Assembly (NCBI GenBank): GCA_947652615.1
Contig: CANTDX010000004.1
Span: forward strand, 1-64,000
Direction of reading: 5' to 3'
DNA from: an uncultured Dorea sp.
GTDB lineage: Bacteria > Bacillota > Clostridia > Lachnospirales > Lachnospiraceae
Length of the DNA stretch: 64,000 bases
A program made the translations under genes and the position numbers. Shown in pieces: positions 19,200 to 27,427 of this stretch; the stretch's first letter is position 1; the number at the start of each line of letters is the position of its first letter. Under the pieces are notes generated by a model. The model saw only the letters and a program-made list of their open reading frames with translations. It was not told the origin of the DNA and did not search any database.

Positions 19200-19544
19200 A
19201 TGAAGAGACAAGATAGAATAATCATTAAGCGGTTGCTGTTCATTGTAATAGTCAGTATCTTTGCACTGGGGGTCAGTGTGATCCTGTCGAATGATCCGGT
19301 GGATGCACATATGGAGAATACGGGGAGGGAACGCGGATCTGGTGTGTTGGATCGGTGTAAGTATTATACGAGTATTGAGGTTTCTGCCGGGGATTCTTTA
19401 TGGAGTATTGCCGAGGAATATATGGACGCGGGGAATCAGTCGGTTTATGATTATATTGATGAGATTAAGGAGATCAATGGGCTTAAGTCTGATCAGATTC
19501 GGGCTGGGGAATATTTGATGGTGTCTTATTATGGATATGAATAA
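19200..19544 (+). CDS. YneA-like SOS cell-division inhibitor (TM + LysM)
   Basis: 114-aa protein with a basic N-terminus, one membrane segment (about residues 11-30) and a LysM domain (about 57-112, SAGDSLWSIAEEYMD to IRAGEYLMV). This is the layout of YneA, which in Bacillus is divergent from lexA, LexA-repressed and blocks septation during DNA damage. Here the position, divergent orientation, two SOS boxes on its promoter and domain order all agree. The start follows AGGGGGTAATTAGGA. The leader is about 110 bases and contains a small TGTCC/GGACA hairpin (near 19119-19137). Base composition is more AT-rich than its neighbours. Confidence 0.85.
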   Translation: MKRQDRIIIKRLLFIVIVSIFALGVSVILSNDPVDAHMENTGRERGSGVLDRCKYYTSIEVSAGDSLWSIAEEYMDAGNQSVYDYIDEIKEINGLKSDQIRAGEYLMVSYYGYE

Positions 19545-19710
19545 GATCGTTCACCCGCGCCATTCGCAAAACCGCATCTGACGATGCTTTCCGCCGCTGC
19601 GCGACTCCCTTTTGCTCATGAACTTGGCGCTCCCTACACCAACCGTTATCCAGATAAGTCCTTGTGCGAGCACAAACTTATCTAGATAGCAGTTGGTGTG
19701 TGAACGATCT
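19544..19710. repeat. Nested inverted-repeat element (possible MITE or structured RNA)
   Basis: The ends AGATCGTTCAC (19544-19554) and GTGAACGATCT (19700-19710) are perfect 11-bp inverted repeats. Inside, GCGCCA (19557-19562) pairs with TGGCGC (19625-19630), GCAAAA (19566-19571) with TTTTGC (19610-19615), and GCATC (19574-19578) with GATGC (19583-19587). A second arm pairs ACACCAAC (19636-19643) with GTTGGTGT (19692-19699), AGATAAGT with ACTTATCT, and TTGTG with CACAA. All pairings are compatible in one branched fold. The element begins at the last base of the YneA-like gene's stop codon. No long ORF lies in it. Confidence 0.7.
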
Positions 19711-19741
19711 ATACGACAAATACCGATTTTTCCAAAAGATA

Positions 19742-19770
19742 TAGACAGAAAACGCCGGATATGTTATAAT
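19742..19770 (+). promoter_or_regulatory. Promoter of tyrosine recombinase gene
   Basis: TAGACA at 19742-19747 and TATAAT at 19765-19770, 17 bases apart, 38 bases before the ATG at 19809; AGGAGG ribosome site present. Confidence 0.65.
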
Positions 19771-19808
19771 CAGCCTGGGATTTGATTAATTAATTAGGAG
19801 GTACATCT

Positions 19809-20867
19809 ATGGCTGATACAAAAACTTATCATGAACAGACACGGATTGATCAGACGATTCGTCTTCGTGAGGTATTGAAGACGCTGCCGCCGTTTGCGAA
19901 GGATTATTTCCGTGCGATCGAACCGAAGTCTTCGGCGAGGACCAGGATCAATTATGCTTATGACGTCCGTATCTTTTTCCATTTCCTGATGGAGAATAAT
20001 CCGGTATACAAGGACTATACCATAGACCGGTTCAAGGCCAGGGATCTTGAGAAGCTTGAGCCGGTGGATATTGAGGAATATATGGAATATTTGAAGGTCT
20101 ATGAGCGCAAGGCCGAACTGATCACCAACGGCGAGAAGGGACTTGCAAGGAAGATGTCTGCACTTAGGAGCTTCTATAATTATTATTACAAGCATCAGAT
20201 CATCTCTAAGAATCCAACCTTATTGGTGGATATGCCCAAGCTTCACGACAAGGCGATCATCCGGCTTGATACGGATGAGGTCGCGTTGCTTCTTGACTTC
20301 GTAGAGAACTGCGGAAGCCAGTTAACCGGTCAGGCCCTTACCTATTATAATAAGACACGGGAACGCGACCTGGCGATCCTGACATTGCTTCTGGGAACCG
20401 GAATCCGTGTATCAGAGTGCGTCGGTCTTGATCTGAATGATGTGGACTTCAAGAATAACGGGATCACCGTTACCCGCAAGGGCGGTAACCAGATGGTTGT
20501 CTATTTCGGAGATGAGGTTGCGGATGCCCTTGAGCAATACATCGAAGGCAGCCGTAAGGCGGTTACTCCCCTCTCCGGCCATGAGAATGCCCTGTTCCTG
20601 TCCTCTCAGAGACGCCGGATGGGCGTTCAGGCAGTGGAGAACATGGTGAAGAAGTATGCCCGGCAGGTGACGCCCAATAAGAAGATCACGCCCCACAAGC
20701 TTCGCAGTACCTACGGTACCTCTCTGTATAAGGAGACCGGAGATATCTATCTCGTTGCGGACGTCCTTGGCCATAAGGACGTGAATACCACCAAGAAGCA
20801 CTACGCAGCGATTGATGAAGACAGGCGCCGCAAGGCCGCATCAGCCGTCAGACTACGGGAATCTTAG
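19809..20867 (+). CDS. Tyrosine recombinase (XerS-sized, Xer-like)
   Basis: 352-aa site-specific recombinase. The N-terminal SAM-like arm-binding domain (about 20-130) is followed by the catalytic domain with Arg I in GTGIRVSECVGL, HKLR in ITPHKLRSTYGT, the second His in LGHKDVNTT and the nucleophile Tyr in KKHYAAI. Its length and the LPPFAKDYFRA N-terminal pattern are closer to single-recombinase XerS proteins than to XerC/XerD of about 300 aa. It may be the chromosome dimer recombinase or a lone integrase. I see no obvious dif site nearby and no phage genes. Confidence 0.85.
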   Translation: MADTKTYHEQTRIDQTIRLREVLKTLPPFAKDYFRAIEPKSSARTRINYAYDVRIFFHFLMENNPVYKDYTIDRFKARDLEKLEPVDIEEYMEYLKVYERKAELITNGEKGLARKMSALRSFYNYYYKHQIISKNPTLLVDMPKLHDKAIIRLDTDEVALLLDFVENCGSQLTGQALTYYNKTRERDLAILTLLLGTGIRVSECVGLDLNDVDFKNNGITVTRKGGNQMVVYFGDEVADALEQYIEGSRKAVTPLSGHENALFLSSQRRRMGVQAVENMVKKYARQVTPNKKITPHKLRSTYGTSLYKETGDIYLVADVLGHKDVNTTKKHYAAIDEDRRRKAASAVRLRES

Positions 20868-20889
20868 GAAAGGATCGATACGAATTAAT

Positions 20890-21624
20890 ATGAAATTACA
20901 ACAACTTCTAAGCTATACTCGGAAAGCCGTTGATGAATATACCATGATCGAGGAAGGCGACCATATTGCCGTTGGGATCTCCGGCGGCAAGGACAGCCTG
21001 ACCCTTCTGTATGCCATGCATGGCCTGAGGCGCTTCTATCCTAAGAGTTTCCAGCTAAGCGCAGTCACGGTGGATCTGGGGTATTCGGAATGTGATTTTA
21101 CACCTGTCACAGAGCTTTGTCAGGAACTTGGCGTCCCTTATCAGATCGTCAGGACCGATATCGCACGTATCCTGTTCGAAGAACGCAAGGAGAGCAATCC
21201 CTGCTCCCTCTGCGCCAAGATGCGCAAAGGAGCGCTCAATCAGGCGGTCAAGGAGATGGGATGCAATAAGGTGGCGTACGCACACCACAAGGATGATATC
21301 ATAGAGACTATGCTGCTCTCGCTGCTCTTTGAAGGGCGTTTCTACTCTTTCTCACCCAGGAGTTACTTAGACCGCATGGAACTGACCGTGATCCGTCCCA
21401 TGATGTTTGTGGATGAAGCGGATGTGATCGGATTCCGGAACAAGTACCGGCTTCCGGTGGTCACAAGCCGGTGTCCCATCGACGGCTATACCAAGAGACA
21501 GTATGCCAAGGAACTCACAGCACAATTGAACCGCGAGCATCCCGGAGCAAAGCAGCGGATGTTCACGGCCATATTGAATGGGAATATTCAGGGCTGGCCC
21601 GAACGTATCCCACATATCAGATGA
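20890..21624 (+). CDS. ttcA: TtcA/TilS-family tRNA thiolation ATPase
   Basis: 244-aa PP-loop ATPase with SGGKDS at residues 31-36, and the CxxC of ESNPCSLCAKMRKG that in TtcA holds an iron-sulfur cluster for 2-thiocytidine formation in tRNA. KVAYAHHKDDIIETMLL is also typical. The ATG at 20890 is preferred over an upstream one inside the recombinase gene. It is 22 bases downstream of the recombinase and probably co-transcribed. Confidence 0.87.
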   Translation: MKLQQLLSYTRKAVDEYTMIEEGDHIAVGISGGKDSLTLLYAMHGLRRFYPKSFQLSAVTVDLGYSECDFTPVTELCQELGVPYQIVRTDIARILFEERKESNPCSLCAKMRKGALNQAVKEMGCNKVAYAHHKDDIIETMLLSLLFEGRFYSFSPRSYLDRMELTVIRPMMFVDEADVIGFRNKYRLPVVTSRCPIDGYTKRQYAKELTAQLNREHPGAKQRMFTAILNGNIQGWPERIPHIR

Positions 21625-21641
21625 TGAGTCAAAAAGTCCTA

Positions 21642-22286
21642 TTACAGCCTTTTATCCTTATCATTCTCTTTTAACGCTACCAATTCCTTAATGGCATTGG
21701 CAGTACCTTCAATACCAAGCATGGAGCTGTTCAGGCAGAAATCATAGCTGTCAGCGGCTCCCCATTTCTTATTGCTGTAGTAATTGTAATAGCTTGCCCG
21801 CTTCTTATCCGTCTTAACGATCAATTCCTTGGCTTTCGAATCTGTGAGGTCGTAGATCCGGGCAATTCTTCTGATCCGCGCATCCATATCTGCATGGATA
21901 AACAGGCGGATCACGTTATCATACTCTTCCAGCGCGTAATCGGCGCAACGCCCTACCAGGATACACGGCCCCTCGTCCGCGATCTTCTTGATGGCATCGA
22001 ACTGCGCAAGAAATACCTTATGGTTGATCGGCATGTCGGTATAGCTTCCGGAGGTATAGCCAAGAGAATAGGTATCCATTACCAGAGAATATAAGAAGCT
22101 GTTGGTTGGCTTCTCATCATGTGTCTCAAATAACTCCTGACAGATGCCGCTCTCCTTCGCCGCCCGGTCAAGCATCTCTTTATCGTATAATTTAATATCC
22201 AGATCCGCTGCAACTTTATAGCCAATCTCTCTGCCGGCGCTTCCATACTGCCTGCCTATCGTGATAATAGTATTTGTTTTTGCCAT
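21642..22286 (-). CDS. Cytidylate kinase-like family protein
   Basis: 214-aa protein of the AAA-type cytidylate kinase-like family (PF13189). The P-loop region IITIGRQYGSAGREIG replaces a classic GxxxxGK, and LVGRCADYALEEY and the LIVKTDKKRASYYNYY segments are family traits. The natural substrate is unknown. The ATG at 22286 is chosen because AGGAG sits at suitable spacing upstream. It is convergent with ttcA. Confidence 0.85.
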   Translation of the reverse strand: MAKTNTIITIGRQYGSAGREIGYKVAADLDIKLYDKEMLDRAAKESGICQELFETHDEKPTNSFLYSLVMDTYSLGYTSGSYTDMPINHKVFLAQFDAIKKIADEGPCILVGRCADYALEEYDNVIRLFIHADMDARIRRIARIYDLTDSKAKELIVKTDKKRASYYNYYSNKKWGAADSYDFCLNSSMLGIEGTANAIKELVALKENDKDKRL

Positions 22287-22390
22287 GCAAATCACACTCC
22301 TATTCATTGATGATATCTATATTATATAATAATTTACCGGAATTGTATAGAATTATCGAATAATTTTAACACAAAATTATCCTTATGATA

Positions 22391-23350
22391 TTATAAGCCA
22401 GCCAACAGATCTGTAAAATACTCCGGCAAAGGCGCTTCTACCTCCAGATATTCCCCTGTTCTTGGGTGGATCAGCCCCAGCGTCTTCGCATGGAGCGTCT
22501 GTCCCTGAAGACCGGGAATGGGACATCTGTGCGGACCATAGACCAGATCCCCCAACAGCGGATGGCCGATACTTGCCATATGGACGCGGATCTGGTGTGT
22601 ACGGCCTGTCTCCAATTCACATTCCAGATAGGTATATCCCCCATTCGGGCATCCCGTGATGCATGCCCCTGACGGGGCGGACGGACTGCCATCTTGGAAG
22701 CGCTGTAAGACCCTGTAATGAGTAACCGCCCGTTTTCCGTTCTTTGCGTGGACGCTCATCTTCTTGCGGTCAACAGGATGTCTGCCGATCGGTGCATCAA
22801 CAGTGCCCTTGTCGTCCCTGACACTGCCGTGTACGATCGCCACATAGACCCGCCGGATCGAATGTACCTTCAACTGCTCTGCAATGCTCTGATGGGCAAT
22901 ATCATTCTTACAGACCACCAGCGAACCCGTTGTGTCCATATCGATCCGATGCACGATTCCAGGACGCATCATGCCGTTGATCCCGGACAGCTCATCGCGG
23001 CAATGATACATTAACGCGTTGACCAGGGTGCCGCTGTAATGCCCGGGAGCCGGGTGCACGACCATCTGCTTGGGCTTATTGACAATGATGATATCCGAAT
23101 CCTCATACAGGATGTCAAGCGGAATATTTTCCGGTTCAATATCCGGCTCTTTGCTCTCAGGAACCGTAACCGTCACCAGGTCCCCCGGCAGAAGGCGGTA
23201 GCTCGCCTTGACGGGAAGCTTGTTGACGCAGACCAACTTCTCCTTGATGAGCTTCTGGATATAAGACCTGGAGCAGTCCGGAAGCATCTCTGCCAGATAC
23301 CGGTCGATGCGTTCCTCCTCCTGATTCTCAGTGATGTAGAATTCTTTCAA
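22391..23350 (-). CDS. RluA/RluD-family pseudouridine synthase
   Basis: 319-aa rRNA pseudouridine synthase. An N-terminal S4 domain (about 12-80) precedes the catalytic domain with HRIDMDTTG holding the catalytic Asp and LETGRTHQIRVHM. The likely start is a TTG at 23350, 5 bases after GGAGG; the longer frame runs into lspA. An in-frame insert, DGSPSAPSGACITGCPNGG, splits the usual junction before GYTYLECELETG and its DNA contains two adjacent perfect hairpins (see findings). Confidence 0.9.
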   Translation of the reverse strand: MKEFYITENQEEERIDRYLAEMLPDCSRSYIQKLIKEKLVCVNKLPVKASYRLLPGDLVTVTVPESKEPDIEPENIPLDILYEDSDIIIVNKPKQMVVHPAPGHYSGTLVNALMYHCRDELSGINGMMRPGIVHRIDMDTTGSLVVCKNDIAHQSIAEQLKVHSIRRVYVAIVHGSVRDDKGTVDAPIGRHPVDRKKMSVHAKNGKRAVTHYRVLQRFQDGSPSAPSGACITGCPNGGYTYLECELETGRTHQIRVHMASIGHPLLGDLVYGPHRCPIPGLQGQTLHAKTLGLIHPRTGEYLEVEAPLPEYFTDLLAGL

Positions 23351-23363
23351 AACATCCTCCCTC

Positions 23364-23888
23364 TCAGCGGCGCATGATCCGTTCAAAATCCTCCTCCTTG
23401 TAATAGAAGCAGATGAGGACCGCCACTGCAAATGCAGCTACCGTAACATAGATATCCGCTACATTGAATATCGGAAAATCAATCAGTTTAAAATACAGAA
23501 AATCAACCACATAATTAAGCGTGATCCTGTCGATACAGTTCCCCCACGCCCCGGCCATCACGAAGACGGCACAGAGCCTTAAGGGCAGGAACCTCCGTTC
23601 CATAGGCACTCTCAGATAAAACCACAGGATCACAGCCGTGATCACAAGCACACTGGCGAAGAAGAACACCCTCTGGTTCTGGAACAGTCCAAATGCCGCC
23701 CCCCGGTTCTCCAGATATTCTAACTGGAAGACGCCCTTCCACAGGATCACGGGCGGATGGTCCTTAAGCCTGCCAAGAACAAGGTGCTTGGTATATTGAT
23801 CCAGCAATAAAAGTATGGCGGATCCAACCACCGCCGCCAGATAATGGATGCAACGGCTGCTTTGATTTGTGATATTCTTAGTGTCCAT
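23364..23888 (-). CDS. lspA: Lipoprotein signal peptidase
   Basis: 174-aa LspA with four membrane segments; it removes signal peptides from prolipoproteins. The two catalytic aspartates are in GNCIDRI and FNVADIYV. The ATG at 23888 places the first TM near residue 13. An alternative ATG at 23933 adds 15 residues; both have weak ribosome sites. It lies between ylmH and the RluD-like gene, as in many Firmicutes. Confidence 0.93.
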   Translation of the reverse strand: MDTKNITNQSSRCIHYLAAVVGSAILLLLDQYTKHLVLGRLKDHPPVILWKGVFQLEYLENRGAAFGLFQNQRVFFFASVLVITAVILWFYLRVPMERRFLPLRLCAVFVMAGAWGNCIDRITLNYVVDFLYFKLIDFPIFNVADIYVTVAAFAVAVLICFYYKEEDFERIMRR

Positions 23889-23936
23889 ATTCTTGGTCTT
23901 GTCCTTTCTATAAGAAATACATGAGAAATACATTCG

Positions 23937-24695
23937 TTAGAGATATCTCCGGACGGCTGTCAGATACCGGCCCTTCTTCGTCTCGGACAATACGCCGTCG
24001 TACACGATACGTCCAAGCTTCCTGACAGAGATGATATCTCCGTCCTTCAGACGATAGCCGTTGCTTGTAATAAGCTTCCCGTTGACGAACACTCTCCCGC
24101 TCTCTATGAGCGCCGTAAGCTTGCTTCTGGACTGGGGGTAAGCCAGAGACAGTACGGTATCTAACCGGACAGACGCGACCGTTCCCCGTATCTCCTCATA
24201 TCTTGGCTCATAAGAAGCCGGGAACTCCTGCACAACGGCAAGCTTAACGGAAGTGTTCCGGATCCGTGTCAGATGTTCCATAACATACTCCGCCAGCTCC
24301 TCCTTTACAAATAACAGCGCGTTGTCCTCTTCTATCATAATATCCCCAAGCTTGCACCGTTCAATTCCAAGATTCATAACGGCGCCCAGATAATCACGAT
24401 GCCCCAGATCTTCCGAAAACCGCCGGTTTTGCGGCTGTATCTTAAGAATCTGAAACGGATAAGAAACGTAAGAAAGAGCATCAGGTAGAAAAGCAACCAT
24501 CTGACGCTCTGCTAGGCCATACCCGCCGAAAGTCTCATACTGCGACAGAAAGAGATTCTTCGGAGTAGTATGTAAGATATTCAACTCATTCAAATTAAGG
24601 AAATCACTGAAAGTAACGATCCCCCGCATATACGCAGTCCGGGACAGCTCGATCAGTCTTTTCTGCAATAATGTCTCTTCTTTGTTCATGTTCAT
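23937..24695 (-). CDS. ylmH: S4-domain RNA-binding protein YlmH
   Basis: 252-aa YlmH. The C-terminal S4 domain (about 180-245, SRSKLTALIESGRVFVNGKLI) is clear, with an N-terminal region containing GHRDYLGAVMNLGIER, the typical YlmH motif. The family is linked to ribosome quality control and lies in the division cluster next to sepF. The gene starts 3 bases after sepF ends. Confidence 0.93.
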   Translation of the reverse strand: MNMNKEETLLQKRLIELSRTAYMRGIVTFSDFLNLNELNILHTTPKNLFLSQYETFGGYGLAERQMVAFLPDALSYVSYPFQILKIQPQNRRFSEDLGHRDYLGAVMNLGIERCKLGDIMIEEDNALLFVKEELAEYVMEHLTRIRNTSVKLAVVQEFPASYEPRYEEIRGTVASVRLDTVLSLAYPQSRSKLTALIESGRVFVNGKLITSNGYRLKDGDIISVRKLGRIVYDGVLSETKKGRYLTAVRRYL

Positions 24696-24698
24696 AAT

Positions 24699-25256
24699 CT
24701 AAAACCTGGAGCGCATAGAGGACGCGTCAAACGAAGTATTCAGCAAATCCTGAAGGTCTCCGGATATATCCACATTCGTAGGTGTAACAAGGAATATGTA
24801 ATTCGATATCTTCTGAAGGTTACCACTGATCGCATATGCCGCGCCAGATGTAAAGTCTATGATACGCTGCGCAATCTCAAGATCCATCCCCTCCAGGTTC
24901 AGGATAACTGTGCGCCCGTTGAGCAGAGTCTCCGTGATCTCACGGGCATCCTCCACAGAATTCGGCCTGATCACGCATACCTCCATGCTCACGCCGCTGC
25001 TGCGCCTGGACGGCTGACGCATAGGAGTCACCTTATTGTTCGAACGGGAAGATCTTGACTTGGCCGGCGGCTCATAATCATAGTCATCGTCATCATAATC
25101 ATCATCGTATGAATCCTTCTTCCCACGACGGAATAAGCCCTTCTTGGGCTTCTCCTCATAATCGTCCTCATAATCATCGTCAAAGAAATCATCATCCTCG
25201 TAATCGTCGTCATCACTCAGTCTCATGATATCTAAAAATTTATCCAACACACCCAT
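24699..25256 (-). CDS. sepF: Cell division protein SepF
   Basis: 185-aa SepF, which tethers FtsZ to the membrane. It has an N-terminal amphipathic helix (MGVLDKFLDIMRL), a long acidic Asp/Glu/Tyr linker (about 15-75) and a C-terminal SepF domain with EVCVIRPNSVEDAREI, NLEGMD and RIIDFTSGAAYAI. The acid-rich linker gives out-of-frame ORFs. It is co-oriented with yggS and ylmH as in other Firmicutes. Confidence 0.96.
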   Translation of the reverse strand: MGVLDKFLDIMRLSDDDDYEDDDFFDDDYEDDYEEKPKKGLFRRGKKDSYDDDYDDDDYDYEPPAKSRSSRSNNKVTPMRQPSRRSSGVSMEVCVIRPNSVEDAREITETLLNGRTVILNLEGMDLEIAQRIIDFTSGAAYAISGNLQKISNYIFLVTPTNVDISGDLQDLLNTSFDASSMRSRF

Positions 25257-25323
25257 ATTAATAAATACTCCTATCTTCCGTTATATTTAGTGACAATACA
25301 AATATACCGTTTCTACTAGTGTA

Positions 25324-26019
25324 CTAATTATTCGTATAATCCCGTGCACCAAAAATTCCGGTCCCAACCCGGACCATGGCCGCGCCCTCTTCCACGGCGA
25401 CGGTATAATCATTCGTCATGCCCATAGATAGAATACGCATAGTAATATTATCAACGTTTTTAGCCGCAATGTCAACAGATAATTTTCGTAAGCGCTGAAA
25501 AATACCACGATTTTCTTCCGGATCGTCCACAAAAGGAGCAATTGTCATCAGCCCTTGTACCTGAATATGCGGGAATTTTGCCACTTCAAAGACAAATTCG
25601 TTAAGCTCCTCCGGCATCAGCCCGAATTTGCTGTCTTCTTTTGCCACATTCACCTCGATCAGGATATTCGCGGTGATATTGTGCCTGGCGGCCTCTTTCT
25701 CAATCGTCCCGGCAAGCCTTAAGGAATCGACGGAGTGTATCAGCTCCACCTTATCGATGATATATTTCACCTTGTTGCGCTGAAGATGCCCGATCATGTG
25801 CCAGCGGATATCCTTAGGCAGCGCCTCATACTTATCCGCAAGCTCCTGAACCTTGTTCTCTCCAAATACCCGCACTCCAAGATCATAAGCCTCCTTCAGG
25901 ACGCTTACAGGCTTCGTCTTGCTGACCGCGATCAGCGTCACCTCTTCTCTCGCCCGGCCGGAGCGTTCACACGCTTCCCGGATCTGGCTCTCAACATATT
26001 CAAGATTCTCTTTTAGCAT
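25324..26019 (-). CDS. yggS: YggS/PROSC PLP homeostasis protein
   Basis: 231-aa alanine-racemase-fold PLP-binding protein. The PLP lysine is in LIAVSKTKP, FGENKVQEL is the family signature, and LSMGMTNDYTVAVEEGAAMVRVGTGIFG closes the barrel. It usually sits upstream of sepF, as here. The ATG is preceded by AGGAG. Confidence 0.96.
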   Translation of the reverse strand: MLKENLEYVESQIREACERSGRAREEVTLIAVSKTKPVSVLKEAYDLGVRVFGENKVQELADKYEALPKDIRWHMIGHLQRNKVKYIIDKVELIHSVDSLRLAGTIEKEAARHNITANILIEVNVAKEDSKFGLMPEELNEFVFEVAKFPHIQVQGLMTIAPFVDDPEENRGIFQRLRKLSVDIAAKNVDNITMRILSMGMTNDYTVAVEEGAAMVRVGTGIFGARDYTNN

Positions 26020-26034
26020 TGTCTCTCACTCCTT

Positions 26035-27411
26035 TTAGAATACAACATCATTTTCTTTCACATTTTCCCCGTTCAGGGCGATATGGTCATAGTTCGACAA
26101 CCCATAGTCGCTTCCTGATTCGACGATATAATAATCATCGCTCTCACACAGGATATTCACCTGCTTGAAAACGGCATAACCCTTGTTGATATTATACACG
26201 CCTTTGATACTCTTTGTCTTATTCAGCACGCAGGTCTCCGCCGAATCTGGCTTTACCAGAAGCGTATCCTCGTCAAATGCATCCGTATTCAGATACACCA
26301 TGCCGGAATCCTGGTCCCGGTCGTAGACATTGACCTTCTTGAATTCCGGATTCTCCTTCCCTGTCTCCACCAGGACACCGGTCTCCTTCGTATTGCCGCC
26401 CTGGGTGAGATAATCCTCCTGTATGATGTAGAACTTCTTATCCGTGACCGAAGATTTGGGGATCTTAAGCCCTGACTCATCCTCCAGGATCAATTCAAGA
26501 TCCAGATACCGTTCCTCCGCATAACGGATCATGGAACTGTCCAGCGTCAGAACTCCAAGCCGCAGATCCCCTGACGTATGGATGGAGAAACCTGCAGTGG
26601 CAGTCTCGTGATCCTTGGCAAACCGAATCCTCACACTCTTTAACTCTGCCATCTCCTTTGAGACATCCTCATCCAGCGGTATGACGATGGACCACCTGTC
26701 GTCCCGGATCAGCTTGTAGACCGGGTCGCCCATCCGGACCTTGGCATTATTCTTAAGCTCCTTCTTCGTATAATCGTTCCTTGCAAATACGTCCTCCGTA
26801 AGCTCATCTACCGTAATATCCTCGTACCCATCCGTGGAATACACGATGATCCCGTCGGAGGCGGCAGAATAGATCTGAAGACCGCTTCCCTCCTGCCCTG
26901 CCATCGCATCCAGCTGTGCCTGACGGTTCTGGCTTGACCGGCTGTCCATGACGCTTGCAACATATTCCTTCAGCGTATAGACATCCTGGAACTGCCCTTC
27001 CTTAAAATTCTCGCTGAACGCCTGGATCTTAACTAGCAGCGCCGCCTGTTCCTCCGCCGACAGCTTCGAAGCTTCCTCGGAGGATGTATCTGCGAATTCC
27101 AGCTCCCTGTTGGACAAGGTATATACCTTGGTCTTCGCTCCTGCCTTGCTCCCCCCAAGCGCATAGTAATTGACGTATCCGTCGGCCTCGGCCGGCACTA
27201 CCACCTCGTTCCGCAGGATGAATCCGGTGTAGGCGTTATCCCTCAGTATCGCTCCTTCCCGCACCTCATAGGCAGAGATATGGTTCTCTGTCAGATACAT
27301 CAACACCGTGACCGCCAGATAGACAAAGATGATGCCAAAGATCACCACACCGATATTCATATGCCATTTCTTCTGATAAGCCTGTATACTTGTTGGATTA
27401 TTGTCTGCCAA
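26035..27411 (-). CDS. HlyD-like membrane protein of the sepF neighbourhood
   Basis: 458-aa protein with one N-terminal membrane segment (about 17-42) and an extracellular region with lipoyl/barrel-like strands typical of HlyD/membrane-fusion proteins (for example EVVVPAEADGYVNYYALGGSKAG). No ABC or outer-membrane partner is adjacent. Proteins of this type occur beside yggS/sepF in many Clostridia and may be linked to division or the envelope; that role is inference. Confidence 0.8.
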   Translation of the reverse strand: MADNNPTSIQAYQKKWHMNIGVVIFGIIFVYLAVTVLMYLTENHISAYEVREGAILRDNAYTGFILRNEVVVPAEADGYVNYYALGGSKAGAKTKVYTLSNRELEFADTSSEEASKLSAEEQAALLVKIQAFSENFKEGQFQDVYTLKEYVASVMDSRSSQNRQAQLDAMAGQEGSGLQIYSAASDGIIVYSTDGYEDITVDELTEDVFARNDYTKKELKNNAKVRMGDPVYKLIRDDRWSIVIPLDEDVSKEMAELKSVRIRFAKDHETATAGFSIHTSGDLRLGVLTLDSSMIRYAEERYLDLELILEDESGLKIPKSSVTDKKFYIIQEDYLTQGGNTKETGVLVETGKENPEFKKVNVYDRDQDSGMVYLNTDAFDEDTLLVKPDSAETCVLNKTKSIKGVYNINKGYAVFKQVNILCESDDYYIVESGSDYGLSNYDHIALNGENVKENDVVF

Positions 27412-27427
27412 ATGAATACCCCCCTCG

